Numbered from the stretch's first letter, positions 23,462 through 36,389 are shown. The stretch is DNA of 64,000 nucleotides from Potentilla sterilis (GCA_963682095.1 OY821757.1:53131020-53195019); one strand, 5' to 3'. Notes: generated from the letters alone by a model not told the origin. Numbers and translations: made by a program.

Positions 23462-26400
23462 ATGAGCATACAAAGAACCTCTACATCTTCTCCCACTTTA
23501 AGTCCTCAGTGGAAATATGATGTTTTTCTGAGCTTTAGAGGCGAGGATACTCGCAGGGGTTTTACAGACAACTTATACACTGCATTAGAAGATGAAGGAA
23601 TCAATACTTTCCGGGATGATCCCGAACTTCAGAAAGGGGAAGCTATTGCTCCAGCTCTTTTTGCTGCAATTGAGGAAGCAAGATTTGCTGTCATTGTTCT
23701 CTCTCAAAATTATGCATCATCAACGTGGTGCTTGGATGAACTCGTAAATATTCTTAAATGCTTGAAAGAAAGTGGTAGGGTGCTGCCAGTTTTCTATGAT
23801 GTTGATCCCTCTGATGTACGAAAGCAAACAGGGAGTTTTGGAGAAGCTTTTGCTACTCATGAAGAAAGGTTTAGGGATGACAACGAGAAAGTGCAACGGT
23901 GGAGATCAGCATTAAATGATGTGGCAAAATTAGCTGGGTGGACTTCGAAAGAATGGTATGCATATATACTTGTTTCTTTTTGTCTCTTCCATTGCAATAA
24001 ATCAATAACCTGATAAGTTCAGTCTATTTTGTGTTATAGGTATGAAAGAGATCTCATTAGAGCCATTGTTGAAGATATATTGAAAAAATTGCAACTTCCG
24101 ACATTCAGTTATGTAGAAAATCTAGTTGGAATGGACTCAAGATTGCAGCCAGTCTTTTCGCATTTGGATGTAGGGGTGGATGACGTCCGCTTCATTGGGA
24201 TATGGGGAATGGGGGGGATTGGTAAGACAACTATGGCAGGAGCGGTGTACGAGAGAATCTCTCGTCAATTTGAATTTACTTTCATTCTTACCAATGTTAG
24301 AGAGACTGTTGAAAAAGGTGGTCTACTTAATTTGCAAAAGCAACTTCTCTCTGGGATGTTTCAGACAAAGGGGTTAATCACATATTTGACCTTCATGAAG
24401 GAGCCACAGCATTAAAGAGGTGTTTATGTCGCAAAAAAGTTCTTCTCATTCTTGATGATGTGAATCAGTCAAACCGGTTAGAATATTTGGCAGGAAACCC
24501 AGACTGGTTTGGTTCCGGAAGTAGAGTTCTTATCACAACTAGAAATGAGCATTTGTTAATTCAACATGAAGTCAAGAGAAGATTGAAGGCTGAAGAACTA
24601 AATGATGATGATTCTCTTCAGCTGTTTAGCATGAAAGCATTCAAGAAAGATTACCCTGAAGAAGATTTTCTTGGTTTGTCAAAATCTGTTGTAAGTTATG
24701 TAAAAAGTCTTCCTTAAGCTCTTAAAGTACTGGGTTCTTTTTTGTATGGAAGAGATCTCAGTGAGTGGAGCAGTGTACTGAGCCAATTGGGAAGAGTTTG
24801 TAGCTCGGACATATTTGACGTGCTCAAAATAAGTTACAATGATCTAGATTCTGATGGGAAGAAAATATTCCTAGACATTGCATGTTTCTTTAATGGACAT
24901 GACAAAGATCGAGTGACCGAAGTACTAAATTGTTGTGATGTTGCTGTTATTATCGGAATAAAAGTCCTCATGGAGAGATCTCTGGTGACTCTTTCAGATG
25001 GAAGACTATGGATGCACGATTTGCTCAGAGAAATGGGTCATGAAATTGTTCGCTTGGAATCTCCTAACGAGCCGGGCAGGCGCAATAGGTTATGGCTTCA
25101 TGAAGACGTCAAACATGTTTTGACCCAAAATACTGTAAGAGATTTTGTACCATTATAATTTTCACTGTTATGGCTGATACATTAACTTACAAGTTAGTAT
25201 ACTAAATCTACCTTTTATGGTATGATAAAATATGGTTCATAGGGAACTGAAGCCATGGAGGGCATATTTCTTGACACAACTGAGTCAGGAGTGGACGCGA
25301 CTCCGAGATCATTTTCAATGATGCACAAATTGAGATACCTGAAGATTGAGAATGTGAACCTACCTGTGGGGCTTGAATATCTTCCCAATAATTTACGGAT
25401 TATTGATTGGACGAGGTATCCATTAAAATCTCTACCAGCACATTTCTACCCTCACCAGCTGTTTAAACTTGCCTTATGTCATAGTTGCCTAAGAGATGTT
25501 CAAATAGGAACGGAGGTATATGATCATTACTATACTATTGGTCTATTTTATTGCTTATAATAATTGTTGAAAATATCATGAAATTAAGCTGATATCTTCT
25601 ATGGTTTTTACTTGATATGCAGCCTTTATGCAATTTGAAAAGCATTAATCTGAGTCGCTCTTTGAATCTAGTCAACACCCCAAATTTGAAATATATGCCA
25701 TATCTTGAGATTTTGTGTCTCGAAGGTTGTATACGATTGAATGAGCTTGACCCAGGAATTGAGGTGCTTGAAAGATTTTCTCTGCTGAACTTGAAAGAAT
25801 GCAAGAATCTTGTGCATTTTGCAGGCAGTGTAAGAGGCTTGAAATCTCTCAAAGTTCTTAATCTTTCTAGTTGTTCAAAGATTAACAAACTACCGAATGA
25901 CATGGGTAATTTGGAGAGTTTGGAGGAGCTTTATCTGAATGGCACAAGCATAAAAGAAGTACCTATGTCTACTGGAAGACTTGAAAGACTTTCTCTGCTG
26001 AATTTGAAAGACTGCCAGAATCTTGTGCGTCTTCCAAGCAATATAGGTGGCTTAAAATCACTCAAAGATCTCAATCTTTCTGGTTGCTCAAAGCTGGAAA
26101 AATTGCCAGATGAATTGGGTCATGTTGCCTGTTTGGAGAAGCTTGATATGAGTGGAAGTGGCATAACAGAAGTGCCCTCCTCTATTTGTCTTTTGAAAAA
26201 CCTCAAAGCCTTGTCTTTTGCTGAATGTAAAGCAGAGTCACTTCAATCATGGAATATGATGCTCAATCCTCTTCAGTTATTGCGAAAAAGAAGTCACATT
26301 CCAACGGGACTGTCATTGCCCTGTTTGTCTAGTTTGCATTCATTGACTCGCCTGAATCTTAATGACTGCAATCTTTCTGAAGAAGCAATGCCCAATGATT

Positions 26401-27248
26401 TTGGATGCTTAGCCTCATTGGAAGTGTTAGATTTGAGGAATAATCAATTTGTCAGACTACCTGAAAGCATCGGCCAACTCTCTCGACTTAAAACTCTTGA
26501 CTTGGTTGGGTGCCGCAAGCTTCGGATAGTACCAGATCTTCCATCTGATGTATGGATAAACGCTGACGACTGCATGTCATTAGATACATTGGGCAATCCG
26601 GTGCGAAGTGGAATATATATTAACTGTTTCAAAATGGTGGAGAATGAAAGCTGTGAGAGTATAGCACTTCCATTGCTTGCACACCACTACTTGGAGGGAA
26701 ATAGATTTGATTGTCAGTGTATCTGTCCAGGAAATGAAATAGGAGAGTGGTTCAATCACCGAAGTGTGGGGTCTTCAATAACTCTAGAGCTGCATCCAGG
26801 TTGGTTGACTGACAAGTTTATGAGATTCGCTCTGTGTTTCGTTTTTAGACTCCTCAAGCCACTCCCGCCTTCGGTTGAGTGGACCATTAAATGCTCATCT
26901 AAGGCCAATGGAATACACATTGGGGAAGTCGGTGGTCAACTGTTTGGGAGAGAGTGGGGTCAACCTGTCGGGGATCACATGTGGTTCTTATATATGAAAA
27001 TCTCAGAGAAGTTGCAGGATATCTACTATCAGCTTGAATTCTCAGTTACACACTCTTCCTTGGATTTCGATGAGAAAGATTTGCAAGTGAAGAAGTGTGG
27101 TGTCCGTTTGATATATAAGCAAGATATGGAGGAGCTTCGGCAAACATATTTATTGAAACAGAGCAATACCAAGCAAGGTTTTCAACTCTTACTCTCTGAT
27201 CATGATGATGCAGCATCAAGCAGTGCAAGTCAGGCTCATCCACCTTGA
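23462..27248 (+). pseudogene. TIR-NBS-LRR paralogue broken by a frameshift and a stop (TNL2)
   Basis: Exons at 23462-23955, 24040-25134, 25243-25515 and 25623-27248 correspond one to one with TNL1, and TIR, P-loop, kinase-2, MHD (LWMHDLLREMG), LRR and post-LRR domains can all be found. Two lesions lie in the NB-ARC exon. Near 24361-24375 this copy has 14 bp that TNL1 lacks, shifting the frame between P-loop and kinase-2; the simplest history is an ancestral 15 bp with one base lost here. At about 24715-24717 the Leu codon of GLPLAL is TAA where TNL1 has TTA. The exon sum is 3488 nt, not a multiple of three. A product would stop after the P-loop region: TIR plus about 130 residues, a TIR-NBS-like truncation that could conceivably retain signalling. 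The C-terminal exons remain open. Confidence 0.9.
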
Positions 27249-27443
27249 TGGTGCATGATCCGGTGAAAGCCCTTATACTCATGAGTCATGACCACAAATT
27301 AACATGATTGATGTTATCTTTTGTTCTGCCAAGTAAGCAAAGTGAAGATGCTTGTGTACCAAACATAGGTAACAATAAATAAATGTGTCTCTTCTATTAG
27401 TGTAGATGCTTATATTAAATTTTGGGTACATCTAGCGGCGTAA

Positions 27444-27903
27444 GAGCAAGTCCAACAGATTCTCTATAATAGAGATTTTACTTAATTTTGGGGATTTTGG
27501 ACTCTAAACTTTCTTCAACAGATTCTCCATTTCATTCCCTAAAATGGAGATTTGAATGAGAGAATATATTCATCCCTGTACTTGTAGAGAGAGAAAGAAA
27601 AATTTGCATAATGAAAAATTAATAAACAAATCAATTTGACACATAAAACTAAAAGACATTAATTACAATTTACAATAAATATTGAATATTTTATTTAAAA
27701 TAAATAAATTTATTATTATAAAATAATTTAAAAGTAATTATTAATTATAATTTACAATAAATATTGAATATTTATTATTATGTTATAAATGTCAGAATCT
27801 GTAAAATAGGAAATTTGTTGGAATTAGAGCAAAAAATTATACAGAAAATGAATTTTATTTCCCCATTTTAGAGAAATTTTTGTAGAAGCTGTTGGACTTG
27901 CTC
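27444..27903. mobile_element. MITE with 15 bp terminal inverted repeats in the TNL2 3' flank
   Basis: The ends are GAGCAAGTCCAACAG and CTGTTGGACTTGCTC, exact inverted repeats enclosing 460 bp of very AT-rich sequence with no coding frame. TNL1's flank is uninterrupted at the same place, so this is an insertion after the duplication. The target duplication is not clean, perhaps TAA, which would suit PIF/Harbinger. Confidence 0.72.
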
Positions 27904-28685
27904 AAAAGTACTTAACTAATTCTGACAATGTCTCATTAACCGAGTAGTGCTTAGTCAACTTGTATACACTGTTATCTTCTTGGTAGTAGCTAATTGGCAA
28001 GTTCAAGGAAGCAAATTATATGCTTAAGATATAGTTTACTTCTTCAAACCCCGCCAACTTTTATTCTCATCGTAAAGTTGAGATTGTTTATTTATCCATA
28101 CATACTGATGGATTCAAATGCATATTCTATACTCGGTCTCTCTACATTCTTTTTTCTTATCGTCGAGAAAAAATGGTGGTTAAGTTAGAGTAACGTAGCC
28201 TTCGACGATTCACATATGCTAATATGATACCAAGAATATTGGTAGAAGAAACATACACGTAGCTCAAAAATCTCCCATATATACATCATGATGTACAGTC
28301 TTGACTTGGTTTTTAATTCTTGTTGGAATAAGGTTTAATTTGTGAAATTTTCTTTCAAATTGAGAGATGATGCATCCTGGCATTTACACTCCATATATCC
28401 ACTGTCTTTATAGATATACATGGTTGAAAGAAAATATAATAAGAACTAAGAATAAAAACTTGCTGCCATATATTGTCACTTTCTTTGATGATTGCCTAAC
28501 TTAATTAGAGGGCATAAAAAAAATTGAGAACAAAGTCTATCACATGCATCAATATTTTACACATGCAATGATTGCATTTATAAAATCCTACCTAGCTAAG
28601 CTATTCTTGTAGTAGATTTATACCTTCAAATTATTAACATATAAAAAATAACTTGTTTCTTCTTTTTGGGAAAAAACCCTTAGGG

Positions 28686-28716
<31 letters not shown>

Positions 28717-29248
28717 TGCGTGAAGTCCCCTGTCCGACGGCGTGCCCATGTGGCGTCGTCGTTGGACGAGCATGATGGCTGATCTTGCCCGTGCTTGGCT
28801 GCTGTAGAGTGATGGCGTCACTACTTGGCGAGTTTAGAGGTTTTTCTTGAGATCGACAGTGAATGTTAGACAATGGATGGTGGCATGGTGGTCCTGCCGA
28901 GGGTGGGAGAAGGGCGACCTGGCTGGGGTGTTGTCAGTAACGATGCTGCAACCGGCAGCCTCGAATAGACCAGTAAGATCTGATCTATGGTTGGATGTCT
29001 TTCTTTTCAAACCTTGATTATGGCTGCATGGAGAGGAGGAGTGACATTTTAGTGGTGTCGCTGCCTGTGGCGAGGTGGACTTCAAACGTCGTCTAGAGGG
29101 TGGCAGCGCGACCTTTGTGACAAACTACTGTGGTGGAATCAGTTAGGGTTATGTCTGGCTTAGGCCTGTGGCTAAGTCTTTTTCCCTTTTTTCTTTCTAT
29201 TTTTAAGTGTGAAGTTGGGTTTGTCTCAACAGTGAGTTGGGCTTTGTC

Positions 29249-32200
29249 TGTAATACCCTGAAAATTTCTTAATATTTTCTAATATTTATTTAGAAATTAT
29301 TAGATTGGAAGTCAGTGATTTCTAGAGTTAAAATTTGAAAAACGTTTAAGTTTCGATGGGTAAAAAATTGACTTTTTTATCCGTCACGAATTTCGAAAAG
29401 TTTCCTTCACGAAAATCGTAAAGTTCGACGATACGAGTTTGTAGACACGCGGCACGAGTGAAACGGATGTCGCATGAAGAAGTTATGACATGTTGAAGCT
29501 ATATTCCAAAATCAGAACTGCTATAAATAGAAAGTATTTTTGGGAAAAGTATTTTTGGCAAACCCCAGAATTCTAAAATTTCAGAAAAACAGCCAACAGC
29601 CGCACAGACGTGCGACTGTTCATCATCCCGACGCCAGCCCTTCTCCACCTTCGTTCTCCTTCGTCTGGCGACGCCACGGGTCGTGCCACCTGTCGAATTA
29701 CTCGTCTCCTTCCCCTCTTTCATTCAAGCCACAACCCGCGCCGAGTTAGTTCTTGTACACGACGCAACTTAGCCCGCAAGCTGCTGCTGCAGTGGATGTC
29801 GCGACTGCACGCTCCTCCTGCCGAACTGAAGCTCGAGGCTCCCACCGTCGTGTCGTCCTCCTTCCTCTGAGCAAGCTTGGGTCGATCATGGAGCGCGTAG
29901 GAGGAGGCGACTAAGAGTGCAGGGACTGAGTTGAGGAGAAGGGTGCAGGCCGTGCAGCAGCTTCTGGACGTCTCTCGACCGAACTCGAGGCGCGGTTCAG
30001 GTACAGGAACTTCCTCATCTTATGATCTTCATGTTAGCAGTAGGTTAGGCTAGTTGTTGGGTTTTGGTGGCGGTGTGTGAGGCCCCGTGCAGCAGCTCGA
30101 GGTGCTGTGAGGCTGTGCGTGGTGCCGACGTGCAGCCGCCTTGTGCGATGTGCGGCGGTGCCTCTGGTCGTATGGGGCACTTCTGTGACTTTGTATTTGA
30201 AATTTGGGTTATCATAGTTGAGTATAATTATTGGCTAGTCTGCAGTTAATCGGAATTGGTGGAATACGTATGTATTCAGCATGTTTGATTTTGGATCAGT
30301 TTGAGGGGTTTGGTTGATGAAGTTGGAATTAATTATGAAAGGTTGATTATTCTTATTATTTGATGAGTGTTGATGGCAGAAGAATTGAGCTGTAGTCATG
30401 ATACTGGAATGCTCACGTTCTACTTTGGTATTGTGTGGTATCCTTAGTAAAATCTTGGGGGCACATAGTACAAATTGAATTTGAGTTGGTGTTGGATATT
30501 ACGTCAATTTAATTTATTGGAGGGATGGTGTTGTAGAATGTTTTAGAAGAGTTATTAAAGTCTTTTAGTTCCTATTGTTATTAAGTTAAGAATTTGGCAC
30601 TCAGGTGCTTGAGGGCCGAGGACTACGCGTGTTCATATTTGTCTTAAGAGAAGGCGCAGCGGGAGTCGAGGTGAGTAAACCTGTCTTCGTATTAAATACG
30701 AATTATATACTAGTTAATCACAGTATCGTTATTTACAGTTTATGTATCATTATATGCAAAATGATTTTATGAAAATGATATTTGTTTTAAATTAAAGGCA
30801 TAATAGCCAAAATGCACCCTGAACTTGGCTCAAATTGTCAATTTGCACCCTGAAGTTGTAATTGCGAAATTTTACCTCCTTAACTTGTAGAAAATTGCCG
30901 ATTTGCACCCTTTCCGTCAAATCTAACGGTTTCCATCCAATTAAGAGTTACATGCCTAGCACATGAGGGGTATTTTCGTTATTTTATATTTATTTCGTTT
31001 TTTAAATAAATTACACAATGAATTTATTTTTTGTACAATTATGTCTACTTACTCATAATATTCTTTTTTTTTTTCCATTTTTTTTTCTTTCAAAATAACG
31101 CATACCTTACGTGATATAATTTGTCAATAAGAAAAATTATGTGGATAACTAAATTTGAATTGTCGAACCACTATTTTAATTAATAAAAACATGATATAAT
31201 TTGTCTAAGACTAAAGAACTCAAATATCTCAATAAAAGTAGTCTTTAGGTCACAAATACAATGATATAATTGTAGAAAATATTGTACAAAAATAAATTTC
31301 TTGTGTATTTTTATTAATTAAATGAAATAAATATAAAATAACGAAAATACCCCTCATGTGCAAGGCATGTGACTCTTAATTGGATGGAAACCGTTAATTT
31401 GACGGAGGGGGTGCAAATCGGCAGTTTTTGACTAGTTGAGGAGGTAAAATTTCGCAATTACAAGTTCAGGGTGCAAATTGACAATTTGAGCCAAGTTCAG
31501 GGTGCATTTTGGCTATTATGCCTAAATTAAATAAACTTGAACAACTACGGTTCATTGGTAAGTAAAATGATTTTATTATAAAAAAAAATGGTTTTCAAAC
31601 GTACTTTACGATCAATGACTATAGTTGGTATTAGTGGGCAGTTCCTGAGTGGATGCCTACGTATATATATATATTTATGTGTTGATTGAAGTGAATGTGT
31701 TAAAAATATGTTTATATTAAAAGTGTGCTTTGGGTGATTTATATTATTGGGAAATTGTTATGATTGTGAGTGTGAGTGCTTTGGATGATTTATGTTGTTG
31801 AGAAATTGTTAAAATGGAATTTATGTGAGTTGTGGGATGTATGATTGAGTTGGTACGGAAACCAACAGTTAATGCGAGATCTCGCCAAAGTGGTGAAAGG
31901 GATCTTACATGTGTGGCGGAAAGGATCTCGCCAGAGTGGTGAAAGAGATCCTTATGGTAATTAAATCGGGAACCAAGCCTTTGGCCGGGTGATTGATTAC
32001 GATAAGTTAGAGCTCTAGTCTGTCCGCATCTGTGTGGTTTAATGTCGGTGTGGTTTAATGGGGAATGACAGTGGTCATTGCGCCCAAGTCTTGATTCTTG
32101 TGGTTTGATTTTGAGAGTGGTAGTTATTTTGGAAATGTGATTATTATTTGTGGGTTAAATTAAATTATTATATTTCTGTTTGTTTACTCACACGAGCCTT

Positions 32201-32507
32201 TAATGTCGGTGTAGGGGTGACCTGCAGGTGAGAACCAGCAGCCAGGAGGCGGCGTCTGAGTTGGGTGACCAAGAGGTGTGCTTCTTGGTTTAGCTTGTAT
32301 TCTATTTTAGGTAGTGAGTGTTAGTGTGAGACTCTATTTTTACATTCATGTTTTTAATGATGTAATAATTCGAGTATTGGTACTATGTAGTGAACTTAGT
32401 TGTTATACTTAGTTATTTATATAATAACTTTTAAGTATTTGAGTTTAATTGTGATTAATCACGCTTACGAATTCAGATTTTTGTTATTTGAAATTCGGGG
32501 CGTGACA
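29249..32507. mobile_element. Solo LTR of a gypsy-type retrotransposon
   Basis: A 3259 bp block starts TGTAATACCCTG, ends GGGGCGTGACA and is flanked by TTGTC on both sides (29244-29248 and 32508-32512), a 5 bp duplication. TG...CA ends, the TGTAAYACCC start and the great length fit LTRs of the Tekay/Del chromovirus group. There is no gag-pol, primer-binding site or second LTR, so this is what unequal recombination between two LTRs leaves behind. Short GC-rich frames near 29540-29870 lie within it and are not genes. A Mutator-type MITE is nested inside. Confidence 0.82.
30797..31522. mobile_element. Mutator-type MITE with 9 bp target duplication
   Basis: Long inverted repeats of about 200 bp start GGCATAATAGCCAAAATGCA at the left and return inverted at the right end. 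Both flanks read TAAATTAAA (30788-30796 and 31523-31531), a perfect 9 bp duplication. The 726 bp contain no coding frame. It inserted into the solo LTR, so it is younger than that LTR. Confidence 0.87.
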
Positions 32508-32858
32508 TTGTCCTAATTGTATGTTGGGCTTGTTCTATCTTTTAGTTTTTGTCTTTAGATTAATTTTTCAGCATGTTGGGCTTGTCTCGACGATGAGTTG
32601 GGTCTTGTCCTAACATAATGTTGGGCTTGTCCCAACTCTATCTTTTTCGCTTTATTTATTTAGTTTGATTTCCTTGTAATAGGATTTTAGCTCCTAGTGG
32701 TATTCATATGCCATATTTATTGATGGCTGCAGTTTCGATGATAGCTAGTCTAACTTATGTACCACGGTAGAATATAGTTGTCTAATGGACGTCTTGTTTT
32801 ATCATTTAAGTGATAGGGGGTGAGTATGTAATGATTATCTTAACATGAATATATTAAG

Positions 32859-33409
32859 GACAAAATTCAGTTTAGTACTCTAAATTTGTAGGTAAAAATC
32901 AGAATGACCCGTCTTTTTGAAAAAAAATTAGATGGACCCCTAAACTTTCAAATATGATCTCCCGGGTCTAAAATTTCAAGTGACCTCGAAATGTGACACG
33001 TAAGCTGCTGACTTGGAACTGACAACAATGGCCCATACTCCAATATTGAAACCTTCATATAAGGTAAAATGGACTATTTGCATATTAAACTTTCTAAATT
33101 TGAAATGAAACCTAATTAGCATACTCATAAGAAGCTGGCTGGATGCAAAATGTAGTTTTAAAAAGCACATAATCTTGTCATAATCATAAATAAAGTGCAC
33201 ATACAAAAGATATAGTCTTAATCAGCCAAATGTGGGCCGTTGCTGTCAGTTCCAAAACAGCAGCTTATGGCACATTTCGAGGTCACTTGAAATTTTAGAT
33301 CCGGAAAATCATATTTGAAAGTTTAGGGGTCATTTTAATTTTTTTTTTCCAAAAAATGGGTAATTCTAATTTTTACTCAAAAATTTAGGGTAGTAAATTG
33401 AATTTTGTC
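32859..33409. mobile_element. Second Mutator-type MITE
   Basis: Imperfect inverted repeats of about 180 bp start GACAAAATTCA and end TGAATTTTGTC. Flanks TATATTAAG (32850-32858) and TATATTAAT (33410-33418) match at 8 of 9 positions. It is 551 bp, non-coding, and 115 bp upstream of a TATA box, so it sits in the promoter of the small gene that follows. Confidence 0.76.
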
Positions 33410-33531
33410 TATATTAATGAACATTAAAAAAAAAAAAAATTCTATCATATGAAGGGTTGGCCCAAAACAATCCAGCCCAATATTTTACTATTTAATCAAT
33501 TAATTCTTTTTTCCAATCCAAACTCCAAAAG

Positions 33532-33539
33532 TATAAATA
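33532..33539 (+). promoter_or_regulatory. TATA box of the small gene at 33601
   Basis: TATAAATA lies 62 bp before the ATG, just downstream of a MITE. A purine-rich leader containing CTAAACCCT and AAACCCTAAAG follows, common in genes for ribosome-related proteins. Confidence 0.5.
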
Positions 33540-33600
33540 CCTGGAGCGTCGTCTTTAGGCCGCTAAACCCTGAAGAGGTGGAGACTCTAAAACCCTAAAG

Positions 33601-33835
33601 ATGGGAACTACAAGCAAAGACCTTTTACAATTGGAGCACAACAAGTCCTCAGTTTCACCACTGGGTATCTCTCTCTTCTCTCTTTCTGTGCTTTATTGGA
33701 GCTCTCAGCTCTCAATCCCACCACGCTCACTCTGTTTGAATTGTGTTGCAGAATCCACACTACTCGTTTGTAAAAATGGATCCAAGGCTGCCCAAATGAA
33801 GAAGCCCATCATTGCTCCTCCTCCCAAAAGCCAGT
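33601..33835 (+). pseudogene. First two exons of a small conserved gene (NOPCHAP1-like), 3' part missing
   Basis: Exon 1 (33601-33664) and exon 2 (33752-33835) join in frame to a 49-residue start: MGTTSKDLLQLEHNKSSVSP, then a stretch ending MKKPIIAPPPKSQ, with a GT donor at 33836. The KPxIxPxPKSQ motif resembles the N-terminus of a small conserved protein that I recall as the plant relative of NOPCHAP1, a chaperone for NOP58 in snoRNP assembly; the recollection is not firm. The next exon should continue with a helical LGKVKDFL-like block, and I could not find it in the following 2.5 kb. TATA box and splice sites look sound, so the gene appears truncated at its 3' side, or has a very long intron interrupted by later insertions. 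Confidence 0.4.
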
Positions 33836-34953
33836 GTGAGTCAATTTGCCTTGTTCTTATTTCAATTTCAATTTTGGGTTTCTTGTTGCTTCCATCAAGT
33901 TATATGCTTTTCAGTTTTCTCTGTTGGCACTGTAGAATTTTAATGCTACAACTTGACACTCTAACAATTGAAGACGAGTAATGGTGTTTACTATCTCCTA
34001 GCGCCTGAAAGACTTTGTCTTTTGTTTTGGTTTATTGGCAATAATCATGTTTCTGTGATTAGCTCAAAATTAGATTAGAATTTCTCTATGAATGGTTTTA
34101 GCCATGTTATCTAGATTGCCATTTTACTCCGGAAGATTTAAAGATGCATCTTACTCCTTTAAGAACATTATGTGTGTATAAATGTCTTCCAATCCACCGG
34201 TCGGACACAATACACAGTGCATTACTATGTCTGTCGGTAGGCAATTCAAGCAGTAGTGTAAACCAGTACCATAGAACGAACTGTTGATTGTTGTTAAGAT
34301 AGAGCCCAATTGATCTTGTCATTGCGTGTCAAGGTCAAACATAATGTGTTTTTTTCTTTTCTTCTTCTGACAAATAGCATAACTATGGATAGGTCATAGA
34401 GCTCCCACATTCTATCAAAATTACATAAAGCACTTCTATCTCAGCAACTGATGCTAGGGATCCATCCATCAGATATAGATAATAAGTATTGAGGTTAAGT
34501 CTTAAAAGTGATAAGGAGGTGCTATTAATATCCAATGAGCCAAAACAGGACACTACGTCTCTCCTCTTTCCTTTCTTTTTAGGCTTTGCAAGAAATTAGT
34601 ACGTTTAGCTTTGTTATTTCTGCTAATTTCATATCCAGTTGAGTTATTAGAATGATGTAATTGCCAAGTGGGTGCACTGATTACGTTCTTTCTTTTGCTG
34701 AAAGAAGCAAGCTCAATAGAAAATCACTGAACTAATGTAATTCTTCGAGGTACAGTGTACCACACTGGTACTTTGCATGCCGTGATTAACACATTTTATA
34801 CAGGAAAAACTAGTTTAGTGTTCAACTGGAAACTAATTAATCTTACATGTTAAAAAAAAAAGGAAGAAAAACTCGATCTCTTCAAACAGAATTTTACTTA
34901 TACGCCTTCTCTCTTCCAAGTTCGTCATGGTGATCGTGTTAATATAAAAAAAG

Positions 34954-35290
34954 CTTTCTTTTTTAATTTAATTTAATATTTTGCTATTTACTGTAATATC
35001 CTTTACAGATTAAAGTTTATTTTAATTTAACCTATTCTCTAAGGGTAGTTATGTTATTTCACGTCTGTTTTGGCTAACAAAGTCTCTTTCTTTAATAATA
35101 GTATAGATAAGAAGTAGTTAGAGATTTTTTCCTTTTCTTTTTTAATTCAATTTAATATTTTGTTATTTACAGTAATATCCTTTACATATTAAAGTTTATT
35201 TTAATTTAATCTATTCTCCAAGGGTAGTTATGTTATTTCACGTCTGTTTTGGCTAACAAAGCCTCTTTCTTTAATAATAGTATAGACTAG
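34954..35290. repeat. Tandem direct repeat, two copies of about 155 bp
   Basis: The block from about 34954 to 35107 recurs at about 35133-35286 with around ten differences. Both copies contain TTATTTCACGTCTGTTTTGG and end TTTAATAATAGTATAGA. The spacing is about 179 bp. No coding frame is present, and I do not recognise the family. Confidence 0.75.
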
Positions 35291-36380
35291 CTTTTGCCAA
35301 CACATACATCGCATGTGTGTGCACATTTAATTTTTAAAGAAAATAATTATGATAAGAAAAATATATGAAATATGAGAAATTATCTGCAGAATGTAGGTGG
35401 TTATATCCGTAGATAGTGGGATTTAAATAACTGCCTCCATTCATATACGTACATTATATGGTAATTTAATGTAGGTTAAGGTGAGATGAATAATAAGCTC
35501 ATTCCACATAATAAGACTATAAAGTATATTATGTGAAATGCAAAGCTTGGTAGTTTATGGTAGAACTCCGATCCCTCTGTGTCATAATGAAAAGCCTGAT
35601 GGCAGAGATCATGCATATATATGGTTTACTATCAGATTACGTACTTAAAGTATATATATTATTTGTCCTAATTGGCTTGGTTTTGTGAGTAATTAGGTTG
35701 GAACAGACATAAGAGATAATTATATCTCTTTGTAACAGCCTAACAGGAAGACAGTTGGCTAGTATATACATTGCTTCCTCATGTACGTACCCTTTTCTAT
35801 TTTAATAAAATTTCAAGTAATTAAAAACGAACTCGATCACCATCTAACCATTTTACGTTTCAGACTTATTGCTATTACAATATTATGCAAGGACTAATGT
35901 ATATTTAGAAATAATAAGCAGTTGCAGGATATATCAAATCAATGTTAAATTACAAACTCCGTTGGGTGATGATGACTTCGGGAAAAATCTAGTTGTCTAA
36001 CTGGTACATTTATTTTATCGGTGCATGATGAGTTTTATTATTTTTCTTAATTTGTTTTGGCAATAGATGCAACTTCATTGAACAAGGAAGGAAGAAGATT
36101 ACAGCGTGAGGGCACCAAATGCCCTCACATACTAGACCAGACAGTAGTAAAATGTAAAGATGAGAAACAAGCCAAAGCCCCAAGTAAGACAGCATGCAGG
36201 ACCCCCAGATCCAAAGCAGCCGGAGATGAGAAACCACCGAAAGAGTGCCAAAGAACCATGGGATGATTAGTAGATACGAAATGTAACTGATTGGTGAAAG
36301 CCTAGATTTATTTGTCTTGGATAGCAATGGTAAGGTAAAGTGGTGGATCATAACAGGCACGTACATACGTATTATACATA
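35291..36380. other. AT-rich spacer with a possible LINE 3' end on minus
   Basis: On the minus strand, about 36270 down to 36040 reads GC-richer sequence ending TTGTTCAATGAAGTTGCATC and an A-rich tail, reminiscent of plant LINE 3' ends. No target duplication was found, so the assignment is weak. The rest is AT-rich spacer without a gene. Confidence 0.3.
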
Positions 36381-36389
36381 GTTGTTGCC

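Larger units (their letters stand above)
23290..27958 (+). repeat. Duplicated TNL segment, paralogous to about 12240-16676
   Basis: Leader intron, all four exons, introns and about 300 bp of 3' flank of TNL2 align with TNL1 in the same orientation. The right edge is shared up to TCATTAACCGAGTAGTGCTT (to 16672 and about 27952), after which the copies differ: TNL1 runs into squalene epoxidase intron, TNL2 into unrelated spacer. Two indels stand out: a 460 bp MITE in the TNL2 flank, and extra sequence in the TNL1 intron between TIR and NBS exons (about 13010-13140). Confidence 0.85.
28640..32830 (+). repeat. Dispersed repeat interrupted by a solo LTR
   Basis: The parts at about 28640-29248 and 32508-32810 form one repeat when the LTR between them is removed: GGGCTTTGTC continues directly as CTAATTG, as it does in the copy at 18988-19360. 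A (GA)n run lies at 28685-28712. No protein-coding region was recognised. Phrases such as GTTGGGCTTGTC recur in the right part. Confidence 0.6.

Noticed and set aside
29540..30249. Several short GC-rich frames
   Set aside because: They lie inside the solo LTR and lack any conserved domain.
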